A stretch of DNA of 64,000 nucleotides from Pseudoalteromonas sp. XMcav2-N (GTDB lineage: Bacteria > Pseudomonadota > Gammaproteobacteria > Enterobacterales > Alteromonadaceae), in NCBI RefSeq assembly GCF_024124545.1, contig NZ_JAMXSF010000007.1, positions 186,001-250,000 of the forward strand, written 5' to 3'. The notes below the pieces were generated by a model. The model was not told the DNA's origin. It worked only from the letters and a program-made list of their open reading frames with translations, and did not search any database. Of the stretch, positions 52,170 to 60,889 are shown piece by piece. A program made the translations under genes and the position numbers. Position 1 is the stretch's first letter. Each line of letters begins with the position of its first letter.

Positions 52170-52541
52170 ATGAAAACACTAAAAGCACTGACTCTGGTAG
52201 CCGGTACACTATTCGCTGGCTCTGCATTTTCTGCGCAAATGGTCTGCGATATCTACCCCAAAAGCGGTGGTCAAAGCTGGGGTAATGGCACTGCCTATTG
52301 CGGTGCAATAGACTTCTCATTTGGTAACTCTACAAGTGGGCGATTCTACATTAATAATATCACCAAGCCGGTTGAGGAAGTGCGTTGGAGCGGTATTGCC
52401 AACTGTAGCGGTGGCACAAGTTGTGGTGTGACGATCCGTGCATACTCGCCAAACAATAAAGCGTCTGCGTTAATTCTCTATAAAGACGGCACTTGGGAAA
52501 GAACCAATACTGCTCAGGCAGAATACGAAACGGGTCACTAA
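52170..52541 (+). CDS. Small secreted Cys-containing protein, paralogue 2
   Basis: 123 residues from the ATG at 52170 (AAGGATTATAACG upstream, nearly identical to the site of paralogue 1). Signal peptide of about 21 residues (ending SAFSA), then a mature part clearly homologous to paralogue 1 (QMVCDIYPKSGG, SWGNGTAYCGAIDFSFGNSTSGRFY, IANCSGGTSCGVTIRAYS, ALILYKDGTWERTNTAQAEYETGH). All four Cys are conserved. The alternative start at 52131 would add an unlikely leader. The pair is the product of a tandem duplication. Function unknown. Confidence 0.8.
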   Translation: MKTLKALTLVAGTLFAGSAFSAQMVCDIYPKSGGQSWGNGTAYCGAIDFSFGNSTSGRFYINNITKPVEEVRWSGIANCSGGTSCGVTIRAYSPNNKASALILYKDGTWERTNTAQAEYETGH

Positions 52542-52553
52542 CTTGCGACTCTG

Positions 52554-52575
52554 AGGCCTGCCTGATGGCAGGCCT
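52554..52575. terminator. Hairpin after the secreted paralogues
   Basis: AGGCCTGCC-TGAT-GGCAGGCCT is a perfect 9-bp stem, a few bases after the stop of paralogue 2. No U-run, and the convergent SixA-like gene ends 33 bp later. Confidence 0.6.
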
Positions 52576-52607
52576 GCTGACTCTGAAATCCCATATACAG
52601 GTGCGCT

Positions 52608-53081
52608 TTAGTTCGAATCCAGTTCTTGTACCGACGCCTTACCATGACCCTGCCAGCTTACGATAAACACCTTGTGAAATTCTTTCTCACTGATGCTGAC
52701 TGCCTGCCCGCTTAAGTGCTTCACCAGCTCAGGCGTTGTATTACTGTGGCCTGCAACAACTAAGGTACCGGAATAGCCTTTAAGCTGCTGGGCAAAACTC
52801 GCCAGCTTACTTGGATCATATACTTCTACAGACATTGAAGTTGCTTTGCTCAATGGGGCCAGTGTCTGCTTAGTACGATTATAGTCTGTTGAAAACAAAG
52901 CGGTTGGTTTGTAAGGAATAAGTAGCGTGGCGAGCCGTTGTGCTCTTTTATGTCCTTGCTCGGTTAGCTCTGGGTCCGGGCCGGTCATTTTTTCTGCGTG
53001 ACGGATCAGCACAATACGCTCAGGTAATGCATAGGAGGAAAGAGAGACCAGGGCTAAGAGCATCAGGGTAATTGATTTCAT
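52608..53081 (-). CDS. Histidine phosphatase family (SixA-like) exported protein
   Basis: 157 residues from the ATG at 53081 (ATG 53096 also in frame). A signal peptide of about 18 residues (ending SSYA) precedes a phosphoglycerate-mutase-like histidine phosphatase domain: LIRHAEK with the phosphorylated His, ELTEQGHKRAQRLA, STDYNRTKQT and the second-His motif VVAGHSNT. Length matches the short SixA/PhoE group. Being exported, it is more likely a periplasmic phosphatase than the cytoplasmic SixA. It is convergent with the secreted paralogues. Confidence 0.85.
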   Translation of the reverse strand: MKSITLMLLALVSLSSYALPERIVLIRHAEKMTGPDPELTEQGHKRAQRLATLLIPYKPTALFSTDYNRTKQTLAPLSKATSMSVEVYDPSKLASFAQQLKGYSGTLVVAGHSNTTPELVKHLSGQAVSISEKEFHKVFIVSWQGHGKASVQELDSN

Positions 53082-53249
53082 TTTGTTTGTTATCATTATG
53101 ATTTAAAACGGCAGTGTGTCTAAACTTGGCCCGGAATTCAAGCTATCTCGATACCGGGTGTATTTCCTTAGCTCACTTATCTCGAAGCAACAGCTCGCCA
53201 CCACTATCAGTTACACAAGACAAAAAGCACTGTTCAAGCGCGTGCAACC

Positions 53250-53300
53250 TGTCCGGCACGACAAGGTGAGCGGACACTTTTTCTGTCCGCGGACACTTTT
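53250..53300. promoter_or_regulatory. Cluster of TGTCCG palindromes, probable activator (UAS) sites
   Basis: TGTCCGGCACGACA (53250-53263) is an imperfect palindrome. GCGGACA (53270-53276) and TGTCCGC (53284-53290) form a 7-bp inverted repeat. TGTCCGCGGACA (53284-53295) is a perfect 12-bp palindrome. GGACACTTTT occurs at 53272 and again at 53291. The cluster lies about 75-125 bp upstream of the likely start of transcription, right for an NtrC-type activator. Confidence 0.6.
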
Positions 53301-53348
53301 CACTCTATCGTTAAAAAATAAAATCAATATAAAACAAAGGCTTAAAAG

Positions 53349-53365
53349 TTGGCACGAGTCTGGTA
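53349..53365 (+). promoter_or_regulatory. Sigma-54-like promoter of the efflux operon
   Basis: TTGGCACG-AGTC-TGGTA fits the -24 element (GG at 53351-53352) perfectly. It keeps the 10-base gap to the -12 element, but that element reads GT where GC is usual. The NtrC-like regulator downstream carries a GAYTGA sigma-54 contact motif. Confidence 0.6.
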
Positions 53366-53400
53366 TTCATTCTGTCAAACAGATAACAGGACACTTCAAT

Positions 53401-53505
53401 ATGTTGACGTTTTTCGGTTTTGTCATTTCACCCTGTCTGATGCTGTTAGCCGGGATAGTGATAAAACAATATGAAGTGAGAAATGAGATGGAATCCAATA
53501 GATAG
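53401..53505 (+). CDS. Possible 34-residue single-pass membrane peptide
   Basis: MLTFFGFVISPCLMLLAGI starts a hydrophobic helix, followed by a charged tail (KQYEVRNEMESNR). AGGAC lies 8-10 bp upstream of the ATG, which is about 26 bp past the predicted sigma-54 start. Its stop TAG overlaps the TAGGAG ribosome site of the adaptor gene. It could be a small regulatory subunit of the pump, or a leader; no homologue is recognised. Confidence 0.4.
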   Translation: MLTFFGFVISPCLMLLAGIVIKQYEVRNEMESNR

Positions 53506-53513
53506 GAGTACTC

Positions 53514-54770
53514 ATGATTAAAGACACCAGTAAGCAGGACTCAGAGGTTAAGCCACAGATATTGAACTGGAAGAAAGTGGTTGGTGTGATTGCTTTATGT
53601 GGCACGTTGGCGATCACTGCACAAGCACTCTCAGTGGCCGACAATACAGGCCGCTCTTTTGAACGCGATACACTGCAATTTGCAACTGTATCCCGCGGCG
53701 ATTTTGTCCGCGATATTCTTGCCAGTGGCCGGATAGTTGCGGCAAATGCACCTCAGGTATACAGCCCCGAAGCCGGGTTTGTTGACCTGCTGGTTAAGGC
53801 GGGAGACACAGTGGCTGCGGGCGACGTGATTGCGAGAGTTGTCAGCCCGACGCTCACCAATGAACTTAAGCAACAACAAGCTGAGCTCGCCCGTTTGCAA
53901 GATGGACTAGCCCGAGAGCAGCTTGAAGTCAGACGAGAAACTTTGACACTTAACCGCAGCCTGGAGCTGGCCAAGGTGACACTAGATGCCGCTGAGCGGG
54001 AAAACCGCCGGGCACAACTTTCCATCAAGAAAAACCTGATCAGTCAGATAGACCTGGAAGAAGCGGTAGACGATTTGGCCCGAGCCAAACTGAACTATCA
54101 CCACGCTCAGCAAGAAGTTGCATTGGGTAAAGATACATTGGCGTTTGAGCTGGCCGCTGCGAGTAACCTGGTCGAGCGACAGCAGTTAGTTGTTGATGAA
54201 CTACAGCGCAAGGTGAACGCGCTTGAGATCAATGCGCCTGTGAATGGACTGGTTGGCAATCTGATGGTGCAAACTAAGGCTGCAGTGGTTGCTCAACAGG
54301 CATTGATGACACTGGTGGATTTATCGGCGTATGAAGCACAGTTGCAGGTACCTGAAAGTTACGCCAATGAACTCGGTCTGGGTATGCAAGTTGTACTGAA
54401 GGTCGGGGCCGGTGAACTTTATGGTAAGCTCTCTGCGATTTCTCCTGAGGTCAGCAATCGGGAGGTCACAGCGAGGGTACGTTTTGAACACAGTGATATT
54501 GATGGCATTCGACAAAATCAACGCTTATCTGCCCGTATCTTATTGGATCAAAAAGAGAACGTATTGAAGGTTCGACGCGGTTCATTTATGAACGCCGGTG
54601 GTTCAGTGGTTTATCGAATACAGGGTGAAGTTGCGACTCGGATGGATATTCGTACGGGCGCATCCAGTGTCAACGAAGTCGAAATTTTGGATGGTTTGTC
54701 TCCTGGCGATCAGATCATCGTGTCTAATTATGAACAATTTGAAAATGCACCCCTAGTGCAACTGAGATAA
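53514..54770 (+). CDS. Periplasmic adaptor subunit of an efflux pump (HlyD/MacA type)
   Basis: 418 residues, TAGGAGTACTC before the ATG. An N-terminal membrane anchor (residues ~22-42) is followed by a lipoyl/barrel-sandwich start (VSRGDFVRDILASGRIV, SPEAGFVDLLVKAGDTVAAGDVIARV), a coiled-coil hairpin (~105-215), the second lipoyl half (NALEINAPVNGLVGNLMV), a beta-barrel (VPESYANELGLGMQVVLKVG) and a membrane-proximal part (ILDGLSPGDQIIVSNYEQF). This is the MacA/HlyD fold that links an inner-membrane pump to TolC. The ABC and permease genes follow immediately. Confidence 0.9.
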   Translation: MIKDTSKQDSEVKPQILNWKKVVGVIALCGTLAITAQALSVADNTGRSFERDTLQFATVSRGDFVRDILASGRIVAANAPQVYSPEAGFVDLLVKAGDTVAAGDVIARVVSPTLTNELKQQQAELARLQDGLAREQLEVRRETLTLNRSLELAKVTLDAAERENRRAQLSIKKNLISQIDLEEAVDDLARAKLNYHHAQQEVALGKDTLAFELAAASNLVERQQLVVDELQRKVNALEINAPVNGLVGNLMVQTKAAVVAQQALMTLVDLSAYEAQLQVPESYANELGLGMQVVLKVGAGELYGKLSAISPEVSNREVTARVRFEHSDIDGIRQNQRLSARILLDQKENVLKVRRGSFMNAGGSVVYRIQGEVATRMDIRTGASSVNEVEILDGLSPGDQIIVSNYEQFENAPLVQLR

Positions 54771-54784
54771 AAAGGATAACGATA

Positions 54785-55498
54785 ATGCTAGATATGAAAG
54801 CAATCAGTAAAGTCTATCAGACTGAAATGGTACAGACTCACGCACTGCGGGATTTTAACCTCCATGTGGCTGAAGGAGAGTTCGTGGCTGTAACAGGCCC
54901 CTCCGGCTCGGGTAAAACCACCTTTTTGAATATTGCGGGTATGCTGGAGCCATTTAGCGGGGGGCAGTACTGCCTGGATGGGGTTGATATTGGCAAGCTT
55001 AACGACAACGCCAGAGCCGATCTGAGAAACCAGAAAATTGGCTTTATTTTCCAGGGGTTCAATCTTATTCCGGATTTAAACTTGTATGAGAATGTGGAGG
55101 TTCCGCTACGTTACCGGGGTATTAAGTCGGCAGAGCGTAAACGTCGGGTTGAAGAATGCCTTGAACTGGTCGGTCTGGCTGGACGGGCAAAGCACTTACC
55201 TCAGCAATTGTCAGGGGGCCAGCAACAGCGCGTTGCTATTGCCAGGGCGCTTGCCGGGCGTCCGCGCTTTTTACTGGCGGATGAGCCGACTGGTAACCTG
55301 GATAGTCTGATGGCACGTCAGGTGATGGAGTTGCTGGAGCAGATAAACCGTGAAGGTGCAACCATTGTGATGGTAACCCATGATCCTGAATTGGCGCGCC
55401 GAGCTCCGCGCAACATTCAGATTGTTGATGGCAGAGTTACCGATTTTACTTTGTATCAGGGTCGCTCGGCTGAAACGCCGTTAGCAGCAGGAGGTTAA
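54785..55498 (+). CDS. ABC transporter ATPase of the MacB class
   Basis: 237 residues, AAGGATAACG upstream. Walker [11 protein letters not shown]-loop [12 protein letters not shown], signature [15 protein letters not shown], Walker [13 protein letters not shown] and switch MVTHD are all intact. It pairs with the two permeases encoded just downstream to form a mechanotransmission pump. It is fed by the adaptor gene 14 bp upstream. Confidence 0.93.
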   Translation: MLDMKAISKVYQTEMVQTHALRDFNLHVAEGEFVAVTGPSGSGKTTFLNIAGMLEPFSGGQYCLDGVDIGKLNDNARADLRNQKIGFIFQGFNLIPDLNLYENVEVPLRYRGIKSAERKRRVEECLELVGLAGRAKHLPQQLSGGQQQRVAIARALAGRPRFLLADEPTGNLDSLMARQVMELLEQINREGATIVMVTHDPELARRAPRNIQIVDGRVTDFTLYQGRSAETPLAAGG

Positions 55499-55499
55499 T

Positions 55500-56813
55500 A
55501 TGTTTGTACATTATATTGACTTAGCCTGGCGTAGCCTGCGCCAGACACCCTTGGTGACGTTTTTGATGATTCTGGCCATTGCCATCGGCATTGGGGTGAC
55601 GATGACAACTTTGTCTGTTTACCACATGATGTCTATGGACCCTATTTCGCACAAAAGTGAACGTTTGTTTGCGGTACAACTACAAACGATGGATGACGGA
55701 GAAACCTGGCGAACACCAGATGATATCCCATATCAGCTGACCTATACAGATGCCATTAACCTTGATGCGCTGCCCGGGGATTACCTTCGTGCACCTATGT
55801 TGCGCTCTGGCTTTTCGGTTCACCTTAACACGGCATCCAGTAAGCCTTTTATAGAAAACACCCGAGTAACCGGACGTGACTTTTTTACTATGTTCGATCT
55901 GACTTTTTTACATGGCAATGTCTGGACTGAAGAGCAAGAGCGTGATGCTGCCCCCGTTGTGGTGATCGATGAGGAAATGGCTAAACAACTCTTTGGTAAG
56001 ACCGATGTAGTAGGGGAGTCGGTGTTCCTTGGTGAGCGTCGTCATGAGGTAGTAGGTGTTACACAAAAGTGGCGCCCCACAATAAAATTCTATGATTTGA
56101 ACAATGGTAGCTTTGGCAAGGCCGAGAGAATGTTTGCACCGTTTAGCCATGTTAAAGCCTATGATGTCGACACCTGGGGCAACACCAATGGTTGGAAGTT
56201 TGAGGAAACCAGAGACTTTAACGATAAAATGAATTCGGAAATGCTTTGGGTTCAATTCTGGGTGCAGCTCGACACGCCACAACAGCGTCAAGTCTATGGC
56301 GATATGCTGATGGCCTACATGCAACAACAACAAAAACCGGGTCGTTTTAACCGAGAAACACTTCAGTACTCGCTACAAGATGTCAACGCCTGGATGAATT
56401 ACAACGATGTGATCAGTGAAGACAATAAAATTCTGGTTGGCTTGAGCTTTATGTTCCTGGCAGTGTGTGTCGCCAATATTCTTGGGCTACTACTGGCCAA
56501 GTTTATGCGCCGAGCCCCTGATGTGGGTGTCAGAAGAGCGCTGGGGGCCAGCAAACGACAGGTATTCTATCAGCACCTGGTCGAGGTTGGTGTACTGGGT
56601 TTGTTAGGGGGCAGTTTGGGTGTGTTGTTTGCACAACTTGGCCTGCTTGGGGTACGTCAGACTTACAATTACTACGCCGGGTTAGCCAATATGGATTGGA
56701 TGATGCTATTGAGTGCACCAGTACTTGCAATTTCTGCCTGTATTTTGGCAGGGCTTTATCCAGCATGGCTCGTTTGTCGAACTACTCCTGCCACACACTT
56801 GAAAGTGCAATAG
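55500..56813 (+). CDS. MacB-type FtsX permease, first copy
   Basis: 437 residues, starting one base after the ATPase stop, with AGGAGGTTAAT as ribosome site. One N-terminal helix, a large MacB_PCD periplasmic domain (residues ~45-300, VTGRDFFTMFDLTFLHGNVW, VVVIDEEMAKQLFG) and three C-terminal helices with the FtsX signature (DVGVRRALGASKRQVFYQHL). It lies in the inner membrane. Together with the next gene it gives the heteromeric permease of a peptide or drug exporter. Confidence 0.9.
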   Translation: MFVHYIDLAWRSLRQTPLVTFLMILAIAIGIGVTMTTLSVYHMMSMDPISHKSERLFAVQLQTMDDGETWRTPDDIPYQLTYTDAINLDALPGDYLRAPMLRSGFSVHLNTASSKPFIENTRVTGRDFFTMFDLTFLHGNVWTEEQERDAAPVVVIDEEMAKQLFGKTDVVGESVFLGERRHEVVGVTQKWRPTIKFYDLNNGSFGKAERMFAPFSHVKAYDVDTWGNTNGWKFEETRDFNDKMNSEMLWVQFWVQLDTPQQRQVYGDMLMAYMQQQQKPGRFNRETLQYSLQDVNAWMNYNDVISEDNKILVGLSFMFLAVCVANILGLLLAKFMRRAPDVGVRRALGASKRQVFYQHLVEVGVLGLLGGSLGVLFAQLGLLGVRQTYNYYAGLANMDWMMLLSAPVLAISACILAGLYPAWLVCRTTPATHLKVQ

Positions 56814-56825
56814 AAGGAACGCCAT

Positions 56826-58031
56826 ATGTTTGAATTAAAACCAACTATTAACGCGCTGATGCGTTCAAAATTGGGTGCTGTATTGCTGATCCTTCAGCTC
56901 GCTATTACCCTGGCCATTGTTAGTAATGCCGTTTCTATTATCCAGGACAGGTTAACCTATTTGAATAAAGACACAGGCTACCCGGAAGCTGAGATCTTTA
57001 AATTTAATGCGCTGAACTTTGATAAAAACCTTGATTTACTTCAGCAAGTTGAGCTGGATGAGCAATCATTGCGCGACCTTAATGGTGTCATAGATGCGAC
57101 GGCAGTGAGCTCCGTTGTGCTATCTGGTAGCGGCAGCTCAGGTGGCATGCAGCTCAAACCTGAGCCGCAAGAAAGTAAAAGAGTCAACATGGGCTATGTT
57201 ACCGGTGACGAACATTTGCTAAACACGTTAGGTGTCAAAGTGTCTGAAGGGCGCGATTTTACAGAAGCGGATGTTGTTGTGATTGACGAAAGTGATGCTC
57301 GCCCGTCCGTTATTATTGTCAGTCGCGCATTATCTGATGAGTTGTTTGGTCAAGGCAAGGGGTTGGGAGAGACGCTCTATTGGGGCGCCGATCCTCTGAC
57401 AATCATAGGGATTGTTGACACTATGGCAAACCAATGGCCAAAAAGCAGCTTTGGTACAAAAACGGCGATGATCCCCATGATCAGGGTCGGTAATTTTCAG
57501 AAGTTTCTGGTTCGTACTGAGCCACAAGCTAGGGCACAGGTGATGCGTCAGATTGAGGAGCTTATGCTTGCCAGCCACCGTGAGCGGGTAATTAGTGATG
57601 TGACTGGCCTGGATCAGAAAAAAGCCCGTTATGATGCTAAGGATGTACTGATGATGCGCATGCTGATGACGCTGATTGTGGTATTGGTTGTCGTGACCGC
57701 ACTGGGTGTGTTTGGGTTATCCACCTTTAATATCAGTAAGCGCACCAAACAAATAGGTACGCGTCGCGCTCTGGGCGCCAGAAAGTCTGCCATTGTACGC
57801 TATTTTGTAGTCGAGAACGCGCTCATATGTAGTGTTGGATTGGTATTGGGCGGGGCAGCGGCGGTTCTGCTTGGACAAAAGCTGATGAATTGGTATTCCG
57901 TGCCTGCACTGAGTTATCACTTCATTGCGACGACTGCCGGATTACTGTTGTTGATGAGTTTACTGTCGGTACTGATGCCTGCGCTGCGAGCGGCCAATAT
58001 ATCTCCGAGTATTGCGACACGCAGCGTGTAA
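56826..58031 (+). CDS. MacB-type FtsX permease, second copy
   Basis: 401 residues, AGAAGGAACGCC before the ATG, 12 bp after the first permease. Same layout: one helix, a periplasmic MacB_PCD domain, three C-terminal helices with KRTKQIGTRRALGARKSAIVRYF. Less well conserved in the middle than its partner. Two distinct permease genes, in place of one MacB with fused ATPase, are usual for LolCDE-like pumps. Confidence 0.9.
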   Translation: MFELKPTINALMRSKLGAVLLILQLAITLAIVSNAVSIIQDRLTYLNKDTGYPEAEIFKFNALNFDKNLDLLQQVELDEQSLRDLNGVIDATAVSSVVLSGSGSSGGMQLKPEPQESKRVNMGYVTGDEHLLNTLGVKVSEGRDFTEADVVVIDESDARPSVIIVSRALSDELFGQGKGLGETLYWGADPLTIIGIVDTMANQWPKSSFGTKTAMIPMIRVGNFQKFLVRTEPQARAQVMRQIEELMLASHRERVISDVTGLDQKKARYDAKDVLMMRMLMTLIVVLVVVTALGVFGLSTFNISKRTKQIGTRRALGARKSAIVRYFVVENALICSVGLVLGGAAAVLLGQKLMNWYSVPALSYHFIATTAGLLLLMSLLSVLMPALRAANISPSIATRSV

Positions 58032-58057
58032 AGCACGCCTTCATACGACCAACCAAG

Positions 58058-58088
58058 GTCCCGGCAATGGCAATTTTGTTGCCGGGAC
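58058..58088. terminator. Hairpin after the efflux operon
   Basis: GTCCCGGCAA and TTGCCGGGAC form a 10-bp perfect stem, 27 bp after the last permease stop. No U-run; it could be a weak terminator or mRNA stabiliser before the two-component genes. Confidence 0.6.
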
Positions 58089-58225
58089 TTGTGTGAAAGC
58101 AGGTATTACGCTTTTTGTATGGCCATTACCGACTGATAATTAAGGGAAACATGTTACACTCAAAGGTACGAGGTCGAAAGTAATGGGTATGACAGACCCC
58201 CGCATATAACACGAGCATAATAATA

Positions 58226-59572
58226 ATGATGAATAAGATACTCGTTGTCGATGATAACCAGGCTGTGCTGGATGCACTTTCATTGCTGCTGGAACTCCAT
58301 GACTACCAGGTTGAAACGGCTTTAACACCTTTTGAAGCGTTGCAGATCGTGCGTTATCAGCGTATTTCGTTGGTGATTCAGGACATGAACTTTACGGCTG
58401 ATACGACCTCAGGAGAGGAAGGCAAAGCCTTGTTCCAGGAGTTACGAACCCTTAACCCTCACTTACCGGTGATCCTGATCACTGCCTGGACCGAGCTGGA
58501 AATGGCCATTGAGCTGGTCAAAGCGGGTGCCGCTGACTATCTGGCCAAACCCTGGGACGATCAGAAATTGCTCACCTCTGTCGCCAACCTGATTGCGCTG
58601 GGGCAAGCAAAACAACAAAATGAACAACATGAGCGCATTGCCCAGCAGCGTGAAGCATTGAACGCTGGCGCTGATCTGCGAGGTCTGGTTTATCGCAGCG
58701 GCGCGATGCAACGGGTCGTGGATATGGCTGTGCAGGTTGCCCGGTCGGATGTTGCAGTGCTAATAACCGGAGACAATGGCAGTGGCAAAGAAAAAATTGC
58801 CGAGATCATTCAGGCAAATTCCCCGCTCAGAGATGCGCCTTTTATAAAGGTCAATGCGGGTGCATTGCCACAGGAGCTGATTGAAGCAGAACTATTTGGT
58901 GCAGAAGCGGGGGCGTATACTGGTGCAAACAAACAGCGTATTGGACGCTTTGAAGCAGCCCATGGTGGTACTTTGTTTCTCGACGAGATAGGAAATTTAC
59001 CTTTATCCGGACAAATGAAGCTATTGAGGGTGCTGCAAACCGGGGAGTTTGAGCGGCTCGGTTCAGTCGAAACAAGACGGGTAAATGTCCGCGTTATTTC
59101 AGCCACCAATGCGGATTTGCCTGAAGACATTCGGTGCGGTCGTTTTCGTCAGGATTTGTACTATCGGCTAAATGTGATTGAGCTCAATTTACCGCCACTT
59201 AAGGCTCGTAATGATGATATTTTGCCTTTGACTTCTCACTTTCTGCCCGGCAGAGAGCTGGCTTTGAATGCAGAAAATGCACTACTAGGCTATGACTGGC
59301 CCGGGAATGTGCGCGAATTAGAAAATGCCTGTAAGCGTGCTGCGGTGCTGAATCCTTCTGGCACGATTGAAGCGGAGGATTTTGGTCTTCAACCGGGCAC
59401 ACTGTCTGGTGTAAAGTCGTCTCCCGCTCAGGACAGACAAGAGCCGGAGAAGGCTGAACTGGAAGCAGCTATGCGGCAGTTCCATGGCGTCATAGCGAAA
59501 GTAGCCCGACACTTTGGCATGAGTCGTCAGGCACTTTATCGAAGGTTGCAAAAATACGGTATTGATTACTAA
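58226..59572 (+). CDS. Sigma-54-dependent response regulator (NtrC-like)
   Basis: 448 residues. Receiver domain (1-~125) with D9-D10, phospho-acceptor D53 and K108. AAA+ domain with Walker A GDNGSGKE, Walker B GTLFLDEIGNL and the sigma-54 contact loop GAYTGA (Tyr for the usual Phe). C-terminal Fis-type HTH (IAKVARHFGMSRQALYRRLQKYG). It activates sigma-54 promoters by ATP hydrolysis. The kinase gene follows at once, and the efflux operon with its sigma-54-like promoter precedes. It should regulate that operon. Confidence 0.92.
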   Translation: MMNKILVVDDNQAVLDALSLLLELHDYQVETALTPFEALQIVRYQRISLVIQDMNFTADTTSGEEGKALFQELRTLNPHLPVILITAWTELEMAIELVKAGAADYLAKPWDDQKLLTSVANLIALGQAKQQNEQHERIAQQREALNAGADLRGLVYRSGAMQRVVDMAVQVARSDVAVLITGDNGSGKEKIAEIIQANSPLRDAPFIKVNAGALPQELIEAELFGAEAGAYTGANKQRIGRFEAAHGGTLFLDEIGNLPLSGQMKLLRVLQTGEFERLGSVETRRVNVRVISATNADLPEDIRCGRFRQDLYYRLNVIELNLPPLKARNDDILPLTSHFLPGRELALNAENALLGYDWPGNVRELENACKRAAVLNPSGTIEAEDFGLQPGTLSGVKSSPAQDRQEPEKAELEAAMRQFHGVIAKVARHFGMSRQALYRRLQKYGIDY

Positions 59573-60889
59573 ATGAAAATTCTCGGATTGTCGATTGCTC
59601 AAAAGCTTCATTTAGCGCTATTTATTGCTGTGGCAACTGTGAGTGCGCCCGTGTTTTTCTTTGTACAGTGGCAAACCGGGTTACTGGTTGCTCTGTCTGC
59701 ATTGTGTGTCGGCGTGATTGTACTGCGTATGCTGACGCGAAAATTATTTGCAGGATTACAGGCGCTTGAGAGCGGTTTACTCAACTTTAAAGACAGCGAT
59801 TTTTCAACTTTACTTGCTTATCAGAAAGAGGACGAGTTGGGCAGGTTATGTCGTTTGTATAATGAGGCAGCGCAACAACTCAGAGATGAGAAACAGTGGA
59901 TTTACCAGCGAGAGCTGATGCTGGATAAGGTACTGCATAGCGCGCCTCAGGCACTGCTGCTGACAGATGATAAGGGCATAGTGGTGTTTTCAAATCACAG
60001 CGCAAAAACGTTGTTAAACTGTGAGCACAATCTTGAAGGCATGAAGCTCGACAGCCTGGCGCAGCAAGCCAGCCCTGCTTTATATAATGCACTGTCAGGT
60101 GAAATGGATGGATTGTTTGAACTACCAGGTGAAGGAGAAGACAAGCAGACCTGGCATTTGTCCAATGGGGAACTTCTGCTCAATAACCAGTTTCACCGTT
60201 TGTATATTTTCAAACAACTGACCAGAGAGCTGAACCGCCAGGAAGTGGCGGTATGGAAAAAAGTTATTCGCATCATCAGCCACGAGCTAAACAACTCATT
60301 GGGACCGATTTCCTCTATGCTTCACAGTGGTAAAATTTTGGCGAACAAACTTGAGGACACCCGGCTGGAGCGGGTGTTTTCGACCATAGATGAACGGATC
60401 CGTCATTTGACCGAATTTGTACAGGGATATGGTAAGTTTGCCAAACTGCCCGCGCCCAGGTTACAGCCAGTTGTGTTGTCCGAACTGCTTGCACAGCTGC
60501 AGACTCAATGGCAATTTAACCATACTCAATCGGGTGAATTGCTGGCGCACAAACAGCTACTTGCCGATGCCCCTCAACTAGAACAATTGCTGATCAATCT
60601 GCTTAAAAACGCCCATGAGTCGGGTGGTGACGTGGCTGCAATAAAAATTGAAGTGACTTTTCAGGCGAAACACGTTTTGCTGAGTGTGAACGATGCCGGA
60701 CAAGGAATGAGCGAGCATATTATGGCAAATGCCTTGATCCCATTTTACTCCACTAAATCCAGTGGCACCGGGCTTGGACTTGCGCTGTGCCGTGAAATCG
60801 TTGAAGCACATCATGGTGATATTCACCTGAAAAATCGGCCGCAGGGAGGGCTATGTGTTGAGGTTAGGTTGCCGCTCACGACCGTTTGA
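59573..60889 (+). CDS. NtrY-like sensor histidine kinase
   Basis: 438 residues, beginning right after the regulator stop. Two membrane helices (about residues 8-55) with only a short periplasmic loop, a HAMP-like linker (~55-105), a PAS domain (~110-215), a HisKA with H237 (ISHELNNSLGPI), and a HATPase_c domain with N-box LINLLKNAHES and G-boxes NDAGQGM and GTGLGLAL. The small loop suggests that it senses a signal in the membrane, as the BceS-type kinases of peptide pumps do. It is cognate to the NtrC-like regulator. Confidence 0.92.
   Translation: MKILGLSIAQKLHLALFIAVATVSAPVFFFVQWQTGLLVALSALCVGVIVLRMLTRKLFAGLQALESGLLNFKDSDFSTLLAYQKEDELGRLCRLYNEAAQQLRDEKQWIYQRELMLDKVLHSAPQALLLTDDKGIVVFSNHSAKTLLNCEHNLEGMKLDSLAQQASPALYNALSGEMDGLFELPGEGEDKQTWHLSNGELLLNNQFHRLYIFKQLTRELNRQEVAVWKKVIRIISHELNNSLGPISSMLHSGKILANKLEDTRLERVFSTIDERIRHLTEFVQGYGKFAKLPAPRLQPVVLSELLAQLQTQWQFNHTQSGELLAHKQLLADAPQLEQLLINLLKNAHESGGDVAAIKIEVTFQAKHVLLSVNDAGQGMSEHIMANALIPFYSTKSSGTGLGLALCREIVEAHHGDIHLKNRPQGGLCVEVRLPLTTV

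Larger units (their letters stand above)
53097..53400. promoter_or_regulatory. Regulatory region of the efflux operon
   Basis: About 300 bp between the SixA-like gene and the efflux operon. It holds the sigma-54-like promoter (53349-53365) and the palindrome cluster (53250-53300), reported separately. No longer gene is supported. Confidence 0.6.

Noticed and set aside
53116..53400. Long N-terminal part of a 129-codon frame ahead of the adaptor gene
   Set aside because: It covers the promoter and palindrome region and has no family features; only the last 34 codons look coding.
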